From NCBI RefSeq assembly GCF_001457815.1, contig NZ_LN898218.1, positions 154,611-218,610 of the forward strand: a stretch of DNA of 64,000 nucleotides, given 5' to 3'. Origin of the DNA: Vitreoscilla massiliensis (GTDB taxonomy: Bacteria > Pseudomonadota > Gammaproteobacteria > Burkholderiales > Neisseriaceae). How positions within the stretch are numbered: position 1 is the first letter of the stretch; the number at the start of each line of letters is the position of its first letter. Below the pieces are notes generated by a model. The model was not told where the DNA came from. It saw only the letters and a list, made by a program, of their open reading frames with translations, and searched no databases. The position numbers and the translations under genes were made by a program. This document shows, piece by piece, positions 8,948-18,043 of the stretch.

Positions 8948-10018
8948 TCAGATGCTTTTGATGATTTTGAGCATGTCGACACCATGGCGGCGTTTGCGAT
9001 AGGCATACGGTGTTTCACCATATTGTTTCTTAAACCACAAAATAAAGTGCGAGGCATCAGAAAAGCCGCATTCATTGGCAATGGTGGTGACGTAAATATT
9101 GCTGTTGGACAACAGCTTGCGCGCGTGTTCTAGCCTGAGTTTGCGCCAATAATTGGCCGGCGCTTCGCCGGTGCTGGCAACAAAAGCACGGTGCAACTGT
9201 CTGGGACTGGTGCGCGCATACTCGGCCACTTGTTTTAAAGTCACATGCGCACTCAAATTGTCGCTCATGTAGGCAATGGCTTTCGATACCAGCGCATTTT
9301 CATAAATGTCTGGGCTTTCAAACACCGCCGCTTTGTGCGGATTGAACCAATTTTTTTCATTGTTAATCAGCAGGTATTCCAAGCCTTTTTGCGCGCGTAC
9401 ATCGCCGCAATGGTGGCGGATTAAATTGGCCGCCAAATCAATGGCAATGCCACCGGGACAGGTAAACACGCCTTTGTCTTCGGCATAACTCTTGTCCACC
9501 AAGGCGATGGCTTTGGGAAAGCGGCGCATGAATTCATCGCGAATGGCAAAGTGCACCGCACATTTGCGCCCATCCAAAATGCCGGCGTTGCCCAGCACAA
9601 ACGACGACGAACACAGCGCAATCAGCGGAATCTTGGCCGCATGCACTTCTTTGACCACATGCAGCAATTGCTCGGATGGTTGGCGGGTTTCACTCAACAA
9701 ACCACCGGCAAGCACCACATAGTCGTATTCGGTTTTCAAGCTGTGCAAATCAAAGGCTTTGGTCGGATTGATGGACAGACCGCAACTGGCCAAAATCGGC
9801 TCATCATTGATGGTAATCCAATCCCAGCGGCAATACAGTTGGTGGCTGCGGAACGATTGGTCGGCGGCAAAACGCAGCGACTCTACCAAGCCGGTGACCG
9901 GTGCCAAGGTAAATTTATCCATCAAAATAAACGCCACCCGCATATCGGGTTGAAACTCAGACAACACGTCTGCCGAAGGCAAGGGCTCATCGTAAGGACT
10001 GTCGAACAATTCAATCAT
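8948..10018 (-). CDS. GlxA-family transcriptional regulator (DJ-1/PfpI + AraC HTH)
   Basis: 356 residues in two parts. An N-terminal class-I glutamine-amidotransferase-like (DJ-1/PfpI) domain covers about residues 25-220, with IALCSSSFVLGNAG at the nucleophile elbow. A C-terminal AraC/XylS double helix-turn-helix ends IANECGFSDASHFILWFKKQ. Regulators of this kind sense amines or amino acids, for example ArgR, GbdR and CdhR in Pseudomonas. The ATG at 10018 follows GAAGGTGG; an upstream start would add 24 unlikely residues. It is divergent from the dehydrogenase-aldolase pair and close to the oxidase cluster, so it is the best candidate controller of both. Confidence 0.9.
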   Translation of the reverse strand: MIELFDSPYDEPLPSADVLSEFQPDMRVAFILMDKFTLAPVTGLVESLRFAADQSFRSHQLYCRWDWITINDEPILASCGLSINPTKAFDLHSLKTEYDYVVLAGGLLSETRQPSEQLLHVVKEVHAAKIPLIALCSSSFVLGNAGILDGRKCAVHFAIRDEFMRRFPKAIALVDKSYAEDKGVFTCPGGIAIDLAANLIRHHCGDVRAQKGLEYLLINNEKNWFNPHKAAVFESPDIYENALVSKAIAYMSDNLSAHVTLKQVAEYARTSPRQLHRAFVASTGEAPANYWRKLRLEHARKLLSNSNIYVTTIANECGFSDASHFILWFKKQYGETPYAYRKRRHGVDMLKIIKSI

Positions 10019-10443
10019 GGTTATGACCACCTTCAATAGACTGTGTGCGCATTTCCAGTAGGCATATTGACCGTGCCCACCCAAATTCACACATAACTCA
10101 TTAATATCAAAAACTTATCACAAACAATTTCATTACCCTAAGCACAATATAGGGCTTTACAGGCCGGCATAATAGGAGATTTAAGACTGAAGATAGCACA
10201 TTTAAGCCAGACCACCCTGCTGTTGCCACATCCATCACTGCAAGGCCGCCCTTTGCTGTCTGAGCACGACTGACAAAACTACAATGGATTGTCCGTTTCT
10301 TACTATCGCCATAATTTATTCAGCTTAAAATCAAAGTCAGTGCTTGAACACACCGCTGTTGCACCTTCATAGCGTTTGGAACATGGCCACATACGGGTCT
10401 GAGTCTTAAGCGCCAACAACACCACACATCAAAAAGGTTTCGC
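10019..10443. other. Gene-free divergent intergenic region
   Basis: 425 bp between the GlxA-type regulator and the hydroxyacid dehydrogenase. It contains one degenerate DUS near 10155 (TTTACAGGCCGG). I see no gene, no clear promoter hexamers and no obvious regulator palindrome, though an AraC-type site would be easy to miss by eye. Confidence 0.5.
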
Positions 10444-11406
10444 ATGAGTCACCACATCGTATTTCCTGATTTTGACGGTCTCAGCCCCAACGTGAACTTG
10501 CTGAAACTGCCTTTTGCGCACCAATGGACGCAATATGAGCACACGGAAGCAGAAGATACTGTAAGCCGCCTACAAGATGCAAGCATCATACTCACCTGTG
10601 GCACCGTGCCTTTGCAACGCCAACAGCTGCAACAACTGCCCAAATTGCAGATGATCTCCTTGGCCTTAACCGGCATGGACATGGTGGATTTGGATTATTG
10701 CCAAGAACATGGCATACGGGTCACCAACGTGCCTGATTATGCTGGCAATACCGTTGCCGAACACGCCTTGGCGATGATTTTCATGCTGATGCGCCAAACC
10801 GGCAGTTACCACCAATTGATGCAACGCGTCGCTACCGGTGCCGCCCCAGTGCAAAACGTGTATTTTGATTACCCAATCCGCGACGTGCGCGGCAAAAAAC
10901 TCGGCATCATCGGCAACGGTGCCATCGCCACCCGTTTGGCCGAATTGGCGCGCAATGTCGGCATGGAGGTGTTTTATTTCGACCGCAATGGCAAATACAC
11001 AGGCGCGGAATATTTGAGCTTAAACACCTTGTTACAACAATGCGATGTCATCGCCCCGTGTTGTCCGTTGACGCCCGAAACCACCAATATGATAGACCGC
11101 GCCGAAATTGCCCAAATGCAGCGCCATGCCTTGATTGTCAACATCGCCCGCGGTGGCATTGTCAATGAAGCGGCCTTAATTGATGCCATCTTGCAGCAAC
11201 AATTGGGCGGTGCGGCTTTGGATGTGGTGCTGGACGAACCCATACAGCGAGACAATCCCATATTTCAGCTCATCCAACAGCCCAATTTCATCTTAAACCC
11301 GCATGTGGCATGGAGCAGCGAAGACGCGATGCAAGGCCTGATCAACCAAGCCATGCAAAACATCGCCGATTTTGTGAGCCAGCAACCCATGCAATCCGCT
11401 GTTTAA
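10444..11406 (+). CDS. D-isomer-specific 2-hydroxyacid dehydrogenase
   Basis: 320 residues, normal for the family. It has a catalytic lobe, then an NAD-binding lobe with GIIGNGAIATRLAELA near residue 155. The active-site arginine is in VNIARGG, the glutamate in VLDEP and the histidine in NPHVAW. These cytosolic enzymes reduce 2-keto acids to D-2-hydroxyacids, or the reverse. It pairs with the class II aldolase 25 bp downstream, a combination that fits handling of hydroxy-keto acid fragments. The ribosome site is weak (AAAGGTTTCGC). Exact substrate unknown. Confidence 0.9.
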   Translation: MSHHIVFPDFDGLSPNVNLLKLPFAHQWTQYEHTEAEDTVSRLQDASIILTCGTVPLQRQQLQQLPKLQMISLALTGMDMVDLDYCQEHGIRVTNVPDYAGNTVAEHALAMIFMLMRQTGSYHQLMQRVATGAAPVQNVYFDYPIRDVRGKKLGIIGNGAIATRLAELARNVGMEVFYFDRNGKYTGAEYLSLNTLLQQCDVIAPCCPLTPETTNMIDRAEIAQMQRHALIVNIARGGIVNEAALIDAILQQQLGGAALDVVLDEPIQRDNPIFQLIQQPNFILNPHVAWSSEDAMQGLINQAMQNIADFVSQQPMQSAV

Positions 11407-11431
11407 TCCCATACCATCCCTAGGAGAAAAC

Positions 11432-12199
11432 ATGTTAGCCGCAGTGAATTTAAAAGAAACGGTATCCGCAGCAGAATGGCAAGCACGCTGTGATTTGGCC
11501 GCTTTGTACCGTTTGATAGCCCATTACCGCATGACCGACTTAATCGACACCCACATCAGCATACGCGTGCCCGATGAACCCAATCACTTTCTCATCAACC
11601 GCTACGGCGTGATGTTTGAGCACATGAAGGCCTCAGACTTGGTCAAAATCGACCACGATGGCCAGGTCGTCGCCGCTTATGACCAAGGCAAAAACGTCAA
11701 TGTGGCAGGCTTTGTCATCCACTCGGCCATACACCATGCGCGTCCAGACATCCATTGCGTCATCCATACCCACACCGCCGACGGCATGGCCGTTTCCGCC
11801 CAAGCCCACGGCTTATTGCCCCTGACCCAACACGCATTGAAATTTTACCAATGCCTGTCTTACCACCAATACGAAGGCATCGCCTTGTCTTTGGATGAAC
11901 GTGAGCGCTTGGTACAAGACTTGGGCAACACCAAAGCGATGATTTTGCGCAACCACGGCTTGCTCGCCGCCGGCAACAGTGTGGCCGATGCGTTTTACAC
12001 CATTTACTTCTTGGAGCGGGCTTGCCAAGCCCAAATCAAAGCCACCTCTTCTGGCAGCGAATTGGTTTACCCTGATGCCGCAGTGTGTGAATTTACCGCC
12101 CAACAATTCCAAGCCGAAGAAACCCCACAGTATTTGCAAATGGTGTGGGACGCCGCCGTTTCTTTGATTGCCCACCAACAAAGCGATTACTGCTCTTAA
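11432..12199 (+). CDS. Class II aldolase/adducin family protein
   Basis: 255 residues with the zinc-binding set of the family: the paired histidines in CVIHTHTADG (near residue 112) and the later one in LRNHGLLAAG (near residue 175). GERVxxxD-type substrate residues are replaced, so this is not a standard fuculose- or ribulose-phosphate aldolase. AGGAGAAAAC precedes the ATG. Related proteins sit in amino-acid and aromatic catabolic clusters and act as decarboxylases or aldolases on hydroxy-keto acids. It shares a transcript with the preceding dehydrogenase and ends at a DUS-pair terminator. Confidence 0.87.
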   Translation: MLAAVNLKETVSAAEWQARCDLAALYRLIAHYRMTDLIDTHISIRVPDEPNHFLINRYGVMFEHMKASDLVKIDHDGQVVAAYDQGKNVNVAGFVIHSAIHHARPDIHCVIHTHTADGMAVSAQAHGLLPLTQHALKFYQCLSYHQYEGIALSLDERERLVQDLGNTKAMILRNHGLLAAGNSVADAFYTIYFLERACQAQIKATSSGSELVYPDAAVCEFTAQQFQAEETPQYLQMVWDAAVSLIAHQQSDYCS

Positions 12200-12221
12200 A
12201 CCTTGCTGTGTTCTAACGTAC

Positions 12222-12252
12222 AAGCGGCCTGTAAAACATTTACAGGCCGCTT
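12222..12252. terminator. DUS-pair stem-loop terminator
   Basis: Two exact DUS copies face each other with only a three-base loop, giving a perfect 14-bp stem (12222-12235 / 12239-12252) 22 bp after the aldolase stop. Confidence 0.87.
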
Positions 12253-12531
12253 ATTAGGATTGCTTAGCTTAGGAGTCAATTCATGTGTGGTTTAAGTTAT
12301 TTCATCATGTGATTCAGCATGCACCTGCTTCTCGCTCTTGGCTTAAAGATGCGGTTCATCCATCGTGTCATTTTCTAAATTCGGTTTGACTGTACTTTAC
12401 AGGCAGCATCTGTCTGACATTCGATGCATGCATTGCATACGTTCAATCTGCCCATTGAAGAACCTAACCTCACACTTTTCACTGCCCAATACCAGTGAAT
12501 GCGGTTCATTTAAGGGTTACTTTTGCTAATA
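12253..12531. other. Intergenic stretch without a supported gene
   Basis: About 280 bp between two DUS-pair terminators. There is a very short reading frame at 12282 with an AGGAG upstream, but it stops after nine codons. Nothing else recognisable. Confidence 0.45.
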
Positions 12532-12563
12532 AGCGGCCTGTAAATGGCTTACAACAGGCCGCT
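12532..12563. terminator. DUS-pair stem-loop terminator
   Basis: AGCGGCCTGT (12532-12541) pairs with ACAGGCCGCT (12554-12563), a perfect 10-bp stem, beyond the stop of the minus-strand DUF1330 gene. Confidence 0.8.
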
Positions 12564-12610
12564 ATACCTTCTTGAGTTTTTGCCATCCACTGACACAGCA
12601 CTGGTGTGAA

Positions 12611-12919
12611 CTACGCGGCTTCTTCCATGCCCGCCACAATGGTGAATCTGCGCTGCATGGCTTGCAGCGCATGGCTTTTGGCCTGTTGGTATTCCGTGCT
12701 GTGATAGCAAGCAAGTGCGGTTTGGTAGCTGGGAAACGCCACCACAATGACCCGCGTCGCACCCTCACCTTCCACCACTTGCAATTCGTTGGTACACACT
12801 TGCATCTGCGCCTGAAAACGCTCGGCAATGCTGTCCCATGCAGCCGCATACGCCGCCATCGCCTGCTGATTGGTCACGGGCTGACATTCAATAATCCAAT
12901 AGCCTTTTGCTGTAGCCAT
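12611..12919 (-). CDS. DUF1330 family protein
   Basis: 102 residues with a ferredoxin-like alpha/beta fold of the dimeric-barrel superfamily. Features are KGYWIIECQPV at the start, EGEGATRVIVVAFPSYQTAL in the middle and a YxSxEYQ helix, all typical of DUF1330. GGGAGAAAAAT lies directly before the chosen ATG. Members are small cytosolic proteins of unproven function often found near catabolic genes. It stands alone between the aldolase unit and the NCS1 permease. No reaction can be assigned. Confidence 0.85.
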   Translation of the reverse strand: MATAKGYWIIECQPVTNQQAMAAYAAAWDSIAERFQAQMQVCTNELQVVEGEGATRVIVVAFPSYQTALACYHSTEYQQAKSHALQAMQRRFTIVAGMEEAA

Positions 12920-13044
12920 ATTTTTCTCCCAGTTTAAGATGTTTGCCCTCATCTTAAACAGCGGTGCTTGCCCAGAATAGAATGGCTCGGACCATAGTTG
13001 ACACACACAGGCAAACACCCACCCACATGCAAGCTAACGGAATT

Positions 13045-13075
13045 AAAAAATGCCCTTAATTCACTTAAGGGCATT
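13045..13075 (-). terminator. Rho-independent terminator of the pxp operon
   Basis: AATGCCCTTAA (13049-13059) and TTAAGGGCATT (13065-13075) pair perfectly over a five-base loop. On the minus strand the stem is followed by a T run (A-tract 13045-13050), 14 bp past the permease stop. Confidence 0.88.
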
Positions 13076-13088
13076 CAACCGTCAGCCA

Positions 13089-14438
13089 TTATGGCGTCAC
13101 TAAGATTTGTTTCTTTCTGGGCATCAACATTAAATACATAGACGCTGCGACCACAAATGTGACTGTTGCGTACCAATTCACAAACTGGTCGCCCAAATTC
13201 ATCAAGACACAACCCAAAATCGAGGCGCTCAGCCATGCAATCAAGCCGCTTTTATCGAATTTTGGTAACATTTCGGCTCTGATTTCTGGAATGTCGCCAA
13301 AAATTTCTTTGCGTCTGGGGTGCAAGATGTGGGTTAACGCAATCGCGACCCACGCCACCACAAAAATGCCTTGATAAGCCAAAGCCTGCAAGATATACGC
13401 AAACACATCCACCAACATCAGCAGGTAGACAATGATGCCCACGACCACTGCCCAAGCGATTTTACCTAAATGGATATTGAACACATCCTTAAAAAAGCTT
13501 TGCAAGTTGGTGGTGGCCAAAAAGTAATTGGCGGTATTGATACGGGTTTGGGTAATCCACACAAACACCAAACCGGCAACACCCATTAATTTCACCAAAT
13601 CGAAAGCCACCGACACCTCTGATAAATCACCAGAATGCGGCATGGTACCCACCAGATAAATGCCCACCAAACCACTGAGCAAGAAGGCCAACAGATAAAA
13701 TGGCACTCCAAAATTAAACAACACATGGTATTTCACGTCTTCTTTCTTGCCAAAACGGGCAAAGTCGAATGTGAACATCATCAATACCCAGATACCCATG
13801 TAATACACAGAGACATTCCACCAGCCGGTAGGAGATGGATTTTCAGGACCCATTCTGAGCCATGCATCGCTGTAGCCATAGGTGTTGGTGGCCAGTATCA
13901 CCGCCACAATCAAACCTAAAATATAAAATGGCAGCAACACCCCATTAAACTTATCCAACCATGTTTGCACACTGCCAAAAATCAATGGCACGCTGTATAA
14001 GACCACCACCAAAGCTGCTACCGTATAGGAAACAGAGGGGTACATATGATTGAGCGTGACGGCAATGACCGAACCTTCAAAAATGGCATAATACGTTGCG
14101 GTGGCAAAAAAGATTAAGGTGGCCAGAGCCGCCCCTTTGGAACCGAACAAAACGCGTGAAAACAAACCCACAGACAAACCTGTTTCAATCGCATATTTGC
14201 TGATGATGCCATTGATGATGCCATAGGCCAATACCGTAATCACCAAGCCGATGATGGCATTGACGGTGCCATAGCTTTTGGCCATGGCGACACCCACCAC
14301 GATGTAAAACATAGCACTACAGACGCCCCACCACGCCATGGTCAGAGACCCTTTATTGGCCCGGTCCTGTTCACTGACGATTTGGGTGGAAGCATCGCTT
14401 GTTTCATGCTCGTTGCTATTCTTCATTACACCTGCCAT
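13089..14438 (-). CDS. NCS1-family permease (purine/cytosine permease type)
   Basis: 449 residues with about twelve transmembrane helices and the NCS1 pattern of a charged N-terminal tail followed by LTMAWWGVCSAMFYIVVGVA. Cytosine/purine/allantoin carriers of this family are inner-membrane Na+ or H+ symporters. It is last in the run pxpA-BCCP-biotin carboxylase-pxpB-pxpC, 71 bp after pxpC, so it probably imports the cyclic amide that those enzymes open. Substrate might be 5-oxoproline or a related lactam; this is inference from the neighbours. Confidence 0.85.
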   Translation of the reverse strand: MAGVMKNSNEHETSDASTQIVSEQDRANKGSLTMAWWGVCSAMFYIVVGVAMAKSYGTVNAIIGLVITVLAYGIINGIISKYAIETGLSVGLFSRVLFGSKGAALATLIFFATATYYAIFEGSVIAVTLNHMYPSVSYTVAALVVVLYSVPLIFGSVQTWLDKFNGVLLPFYILGLIVAVILATNTYGYSDAWLRMGPENPSPTGWWNVSVYYMGIWVLMMFTFDFARFGKKEDVKYHVLFNFGVPFYLLAFLLSGLVGIYLVGTMPHSGDLSEVSVAFDLVKLMGVAGLVFVWITQTRINTANYFLATTNLQSFFKDVFNIHLGKIAWAVVVGIIVYLLMLVDVFAYILQALAYQGIFVVAWVAIALTHILHPRRKEIFGDIPEIRAEMLPKFDKSGLIAWLSASILGCVLMNLGDQFVNWYATVTFVVAASMYLMLMPRKKQILVTP

Positions 14439-14509
14439 GACTTTCTCCTAAGTAGAATTTTTTTATCTCTTTTTTTGCGGGCGAACTACTCAATACTTAA
14501 AAATGGTAT

Positions 14510-15493
14510 TTATGCTTGCGTAAAAAAGTCCTCCAATTGTTGCAATCGCTGCTGGTATTGGGCGCGAGCCAATAAAGCTTCGTCCATAGAAACCGCCTTG
14601 AACTTCATGACATAGTTGGGCTGTAACTGCCCAATGACATCCATATCGGCACTGATGACAGTCGCCACCATCGCATAACCACCACCAGACACCGCATCAC
14701 GGTGCAAAATAATCGGTTCCACGCCAGCCGGAACTTGAATCGAACCTATCGGATATGGGGCATCGACGATATTAGAAGGGTCTGATCCGGCACCAAAAGG
14801 TGGCTCTCGGTCTATAAAAGTCAGCGCTTGACCACCTTTACAGCGATAACCGATGCGATCGGCCTCACTGGCCACCTTCCACTCATCAGCATAAAAACTG
14901 TCACGGCCTGTATCGCTTAAGCGGTGGTCATACAAACCTTTAATCACACGAATTTCTTGGTGTTTGTTCAAGGGTGCACGCAAATGCTCAGGCAACACAC
15001 ATTCATGCACTTTTGCATGAGCGTGTCCGAGTGGTAACACGTCCCCAGCTTCCAGCTTTTTGCCATTGAGCCCACCCAAACTGCCAAGACCATAAAATGA
15101 GCGACTGCCCAATACTTCAGGCACATCAATACCACCATCAAAAGCGATATAGGCTCTGGCTCCCAGCGTCATAAAACCCAAGGTCAAAACACCGCCAGCT
15201 GGCACGCGACAAGTGGCATTGGTTGGAATCTCTTCACCATTGACTTTGGCAACCAGTTGCGCGCCAGTAATGGCAATCACCGTGTCCGCGCTAAACTCCA
15301 ATTCAGGCGCCATCAGTGTGCACTCTAAAACCGCCGCATGTTTGGGATTACCCACCAATAAATTGGCCGCGACAAACGAGTATTGATCCATGGCACCGGA
15401 AGGTGGGATGCCCAAATGGTAATAGCCTTGACGACCCTGATCTTGGATGGAAATGGCCAAACCCGGTTTGATGATTTTTACTGTGCGCTTCAT
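14510..15493 (-). CDS. pxpC: 5-oxoprolinase subunit C / KipA-type carboxyltransferase homologue
   Basis: 327 residues of the KipA/PxpC family (cyclophilin-like, biotin-dependent carboxyltransferase domain 2). It opens KIIKPGLAISIQDQGRQGYYHLGIPPSGAMD, whose SIQDQGRxGYxxxGxxxSGAMD pattern is diagnostic. A DREPPFGAGSDPSNI segment is in the second half. It overlaps pxpB by 4 bp (ATGA), so the two are translationally coupled, as expected for subunits of one enzyme. PxpABC converts 5-oxoproline to glutamate with ATP; the extra carboxylase genes here leave room for another amide substrate. Confidence 0.88.
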   Translation of the reverse strand: MKRTVKIIKPGLAISIQDQGRQGYYHLGIPPSGAMDQYSFVAANLLVGNPKHAAVLECTLMAPELEFSADTVIAITGAQLVAKVNGEEIPTNATCRVPAGGVLTLGFMTLGARAYIAFDGGIDVPEVLGSRSFYGLGSLGGLNGKKLEAGDVLPLGHAHAKVHECVLPEHLRAPLNKHQEIRVIKGLYDHRLSDTGRDSFYADEWKVASEADRIGYRCKGGQALTFIDREPPFGAGSDPSNIVDAPYPIGSIQVPAGVEPIILHRDAVSGGGYAMVATVISADMDVIGQLQPNYVMKFKAVSMDEALLARAQYQQRLQQLEDFFTQA

Positions 15494-16359
15494 GCTTGGG
15501 CTCCTATCAATTGTTGGTTATATTGATGTGGGTTCGCCAAGAACTCATGCAAATTGAAAACGATGTTTTTGACCGTGAGATCAAACGTTCCAGCCGCCAC
15601 TTGTTCCATGGCAATATCGTACTCCTGACGGTTAATGGGCTTGAATTTCACCACATCACCCGGCCTGAAAAACACCATCATTTCTTTTAAATAAGGCAAG
15701 GTTTGTTCAGGGTCATAAATGGGTGCGGGAGTGACCCCAAACATTTGATAACCACCAGCGCCACGCACCGAATAAATGCAACTGAAACAGCCGCCATGGC
15801 CCAAAGTCAGCTTGGGGGTATCGGTGCGCGGACGCAGGTATTTGGGCACTTGCAATTGTTTGGCCTGCTCTACCATCTGAAACATAAACGGCAGACCCGC
15901 CACAAACCCCACCATGGATACAAACCATGGCGAGGCACTGTGGGCGGTAATGAAATCATCAATGCTTGGATAACCATTGATGCGGGCAGCGTATTCCAAA
16001 TCTGTAGAACTAGGATCTTGATGCCTTTCTCTGAATTTGGCACCGGTTTCATTGGTCCAAGGGTCGTTGTAAAGCACCGGTATTTCAATCAATCTGGTTT
16101 CCAATACCATATTGTCGCTGGATAACTCCTGCTCCAACTGCTGCAATTTTGCGAGCATGGCATCGGGATGAATGACATCAGGATTGAACCTGATTTGGTA
16201 AGATGCGTTGGCAGGACAGATTTCTATCACCCCCGCAACGGCTTCTTCTTGTAAGCGTTTGGTAATGGCCATGCTGGTAAAGAACGACTGCAATGACATG
16301 GCTTCGCTGATTTCAACAAAGATGAATTCGTCCCCACCAAAGGTATAGCGTAAAGACAT
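15490..16359 (-). CDS. pxpB: 5-oxoprolinase subunit B / KipI-type homologue
   Basis: 289 residues, longer than the usual 220-240 of KipI/PxpB. The hallmark GFVAGLPFMFQM and the GGCFSCIYSVRGAGGYQMFG block near residue 205 identify the allophanate-hydrolase-subunit-1/KipI family; FRPGDVVKFKPI follows. The extra length is in the N-terminal half. It forms a complex with PxpC in the cytosol. It lies in a minus-strand operon, 51 bp after the biotin carboxylase. Confidence 0.87.
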   Translation of the reverse strand: MSLRYTFGGDEFIFVEISEAMSLQSFFTSMAITKRLQEEAVAGVIEICPANASYQIRFNPDVIHPDAMLAKLQQLEQELSSDNMVLETRLIEIPVLYNDPWTNETGAKFRERHQDPSSTDLEYAARINGYPSIDDFITAHSASPWFVSMVGFVAGLPFMFQMVEQAKQLQVPKYLRPRTDTPKLTLGHGGCFSCIYSVRGAGGYQMFGVTPAPIYDPEQTLPYLKEMMVFFRPGDVVKFKPINRQEYDIAMEQVAAGTFDLTVKNIVFNLHEFLANPHQYNQQLIGAQA

Positions 16360-16410
16360 TATTTTCTCCTCCGAAATGCAAACATGGTTGTGCGAATTGA
16401 TGGGGGGTAT

Positions 16411-17778
16411 TTACAGTGAGGATGGGCTGGCTGAATATTGGTGATGTAGCCAATGCTCCAACCAATTGGTGTGAAACTGCGAAGCATGTACGTCGGCATC
16501 ATCAACCAGCATTTGGTGCAACGGCAATGTGGTTTTCAGACCCTCAATTTCACACTCTGCCAACACCCGCTTCATGCGTTTGAGCGCATCAGCACGGGTG
16601 TTATCCCAAACAATGACTTTGGCCAACATGGAATCGTAAAATGGCGACACGCCATAACCTTCATACAGCATGGAATCAATGCGCACACCAGGACCTGTGG
16701 CCCAAGTCAATTTTTGGATGGTGCCGATATTGGGCTGGAAATTGTTTGCAGGGTCTTCTGCATTGATACGGCATTCAATCGCCGCGCCTTTGATGTGTAT
16801 ATCTTCTTGTTTGAGTTTCAGCTGGTCACCAAAGGCAATCAGCAACATCTCACGAATCAAATCCACACCGGTAATCATTTCGGTAATCGGGTGTTCCACT
16901 TGAATGCGTGTGTTCATTTCAATAAAGAAAAACTCACCGCTTCTGTCATCAAACAGGTATTCCATGGTACCCGCGCCTTTATAATTCACACTTTGCGCCA
17001 AGGCGACGGCAGACTCGCAGATTTTGCTGCGGGTGGCATCATCTAAAGCCGGTGATGGAGCTTCTTCCAAAATTTTTTGACGACGTCGTTGCAACGAGCA
17101 TTCGCGGTCAAACAAATGCACCACCGACTCACCATCACCCAATACCTGAACTTCGATGTGTCTGGCTTGAGAAATGAAACGTTCCAGGTACATGGCATTG
17201 TCACCAAACGCACCCAAACCTTCACGCTGCGCAGCTTCAAATTCTTTAGCAAAATCCTCGGGATCTTCCACGATGCGTATGCCTTTGCCACCGCCACCGG
17301 CAGAAGCTTTAATCATCAATGGGAAACCAACTTCTTGCGCGGCCAATAAGGCAGTAGCCATGTCGGTTAACACGCCTTCACTGCCGGGTACGACTGGCAC
17401 ACCAGCAGCAATCGCAGTGGCTCTGGCCTGAGCTTTGTCACCCATCATGTCTATGGTATCGGCATCAGGTCCCACAAAAATCATGCCTGCAGCCTGTACT
17501 TGCCGCGCAAAGTGAGCGTTTTCAGCCAAAAAACCATAGCCTGGATGTATCGCATCCGCACGCACATCCAATGCGGCCTGTAAAATAACTGGGACATTCA
17601 AATAGCTCTTGGCCGCAGCTGCAGGCCCAATTTCCACACATTCATCTGCCAACATGGCCGCCAAACTGCTCTTGTCGGCGCTGCTGTGTGCCAATATCGT
17701 GGTCATACCCAATTCTTTGGCAGCACGGATAATGCGCACTGCAATTTCACCACGATTGGCAATCAATAATCGTTTCAT
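16411..17778 (-). CDS. Biotin carboxylase (AccC-like)
   Basis: 455 residues, full-length biotin carboxylase: MKRLLIANRGEIAVRIIRAA at the start, the ATP-grasp glycine-rich loop ASAGGGGKGIRIV near residue 160 and FFIEMNTRIQVEHP with the catalytic glutamate and arginine. It carboxylates the biotin carried by the small protein encoded just upstream. GAGGAGGGG precedes the chosen ATG; upstream codons overlap the carrier gene. It is probably a second, operon-specific copy rather than the housekeeping fatty-acid enzyme, because accA/accD are absent and pxpABC surround it. Confidence 0.9.
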   Translation of the reverse strand: MKRLLIANRGEIAVRIIRAAKELGMTTILAHSSADKSSLAAMLADECVEIGPAAAAKSYLNVPVILQAALDVRADAIHPGYGFLAENAHFARQVQAAGMIFVGPDADTIDMMGDKAQARATAIAAGVPVVPGSEGVLTDMATALLAAQEVGFPLMIKASAGGGGKGIRIVEDPEDFAKEFEAAQREGLGAFGDNAMYLERFISQARHIEVQVLGDGESVVHLFDRECSLQRRRQKILEEAPSPALDDATRSKICESAVALAQSVNYKGAGTMEYLFDDRSGEFFFIEMNTRIQVEHPITEMITGVDLIREMLLIAFGDQLKLKQEDIHIKGAAIECRINAEDPANNFQPNIGTIQKLTWATGPGVRIDSMLYEGYGVSPFYDSMLAKVIVWDNTRADALKRMKRVLAECEIEGLKTTLPLHQMLVDDADVHASQFHTNWLEHWLHHQYSASPSSL

Positions 17779-17791
17779 CACACCCCTCCTC

Positions 17792-18034
17792 TTAAGCCTC
17801 AATCACGGCAACCACTTGCCCCGCATCCACTTCATCGCCATTTTGAATCTCAAGAGCCACCACCTTACCAGCCACTTCAGAGGTCAATTCATTGTATTGC
17901 TTCATCACCTCAATCAAACCGATGACCTGTCCCACACTCACGCTATCCCCCACTTGCACGAAATCTGGCTGGTCTGGTGCTGCTTTGCTGTAAAAAGTAC
18001 CTGGTAATGGGCTGTATATTTCTACTGTAGACAT
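17792..18034 (-). CDS. Short biotin carboxyl carrier protein
   Basis: Only 80 residues, essentially one biotinyl/lipoyl domain with the SPLPGTFY opening of BCCPs and none of the usual N-terminal linker. The biotin-accepting lysine sits in IEVMKQYN, so the normal EAMKM is EVMKQ here. AAGGAG precedes the ATG. It lies between pxpA (9 bp gap) and the biotin carboxylase (13 bp gap). It shuttles a carboxyl group between biotin carboxylase and, by inference, the KipI/KipA-type carboxyltransferase pair. Confidence 0.88.
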   Translation of the reverse strand: MSTVEIYSPLPGTFYSKAAPDQPDFVQVGDSVSVGQVIGLIEVMKQYNELTSEVAGKVVALEIQNGDEVDAGQVVAVIEA

Positions 18035-18043
18035 GACTGCTCC

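Noticed and set aside
12282..12311. AGGAG followed by ATG TGT GGT, resembling the MCG start of glutamine amidotransferases
   Set aside because: Stops after nine codons and nothing downstream continues in any frame, so no gene can be supported.
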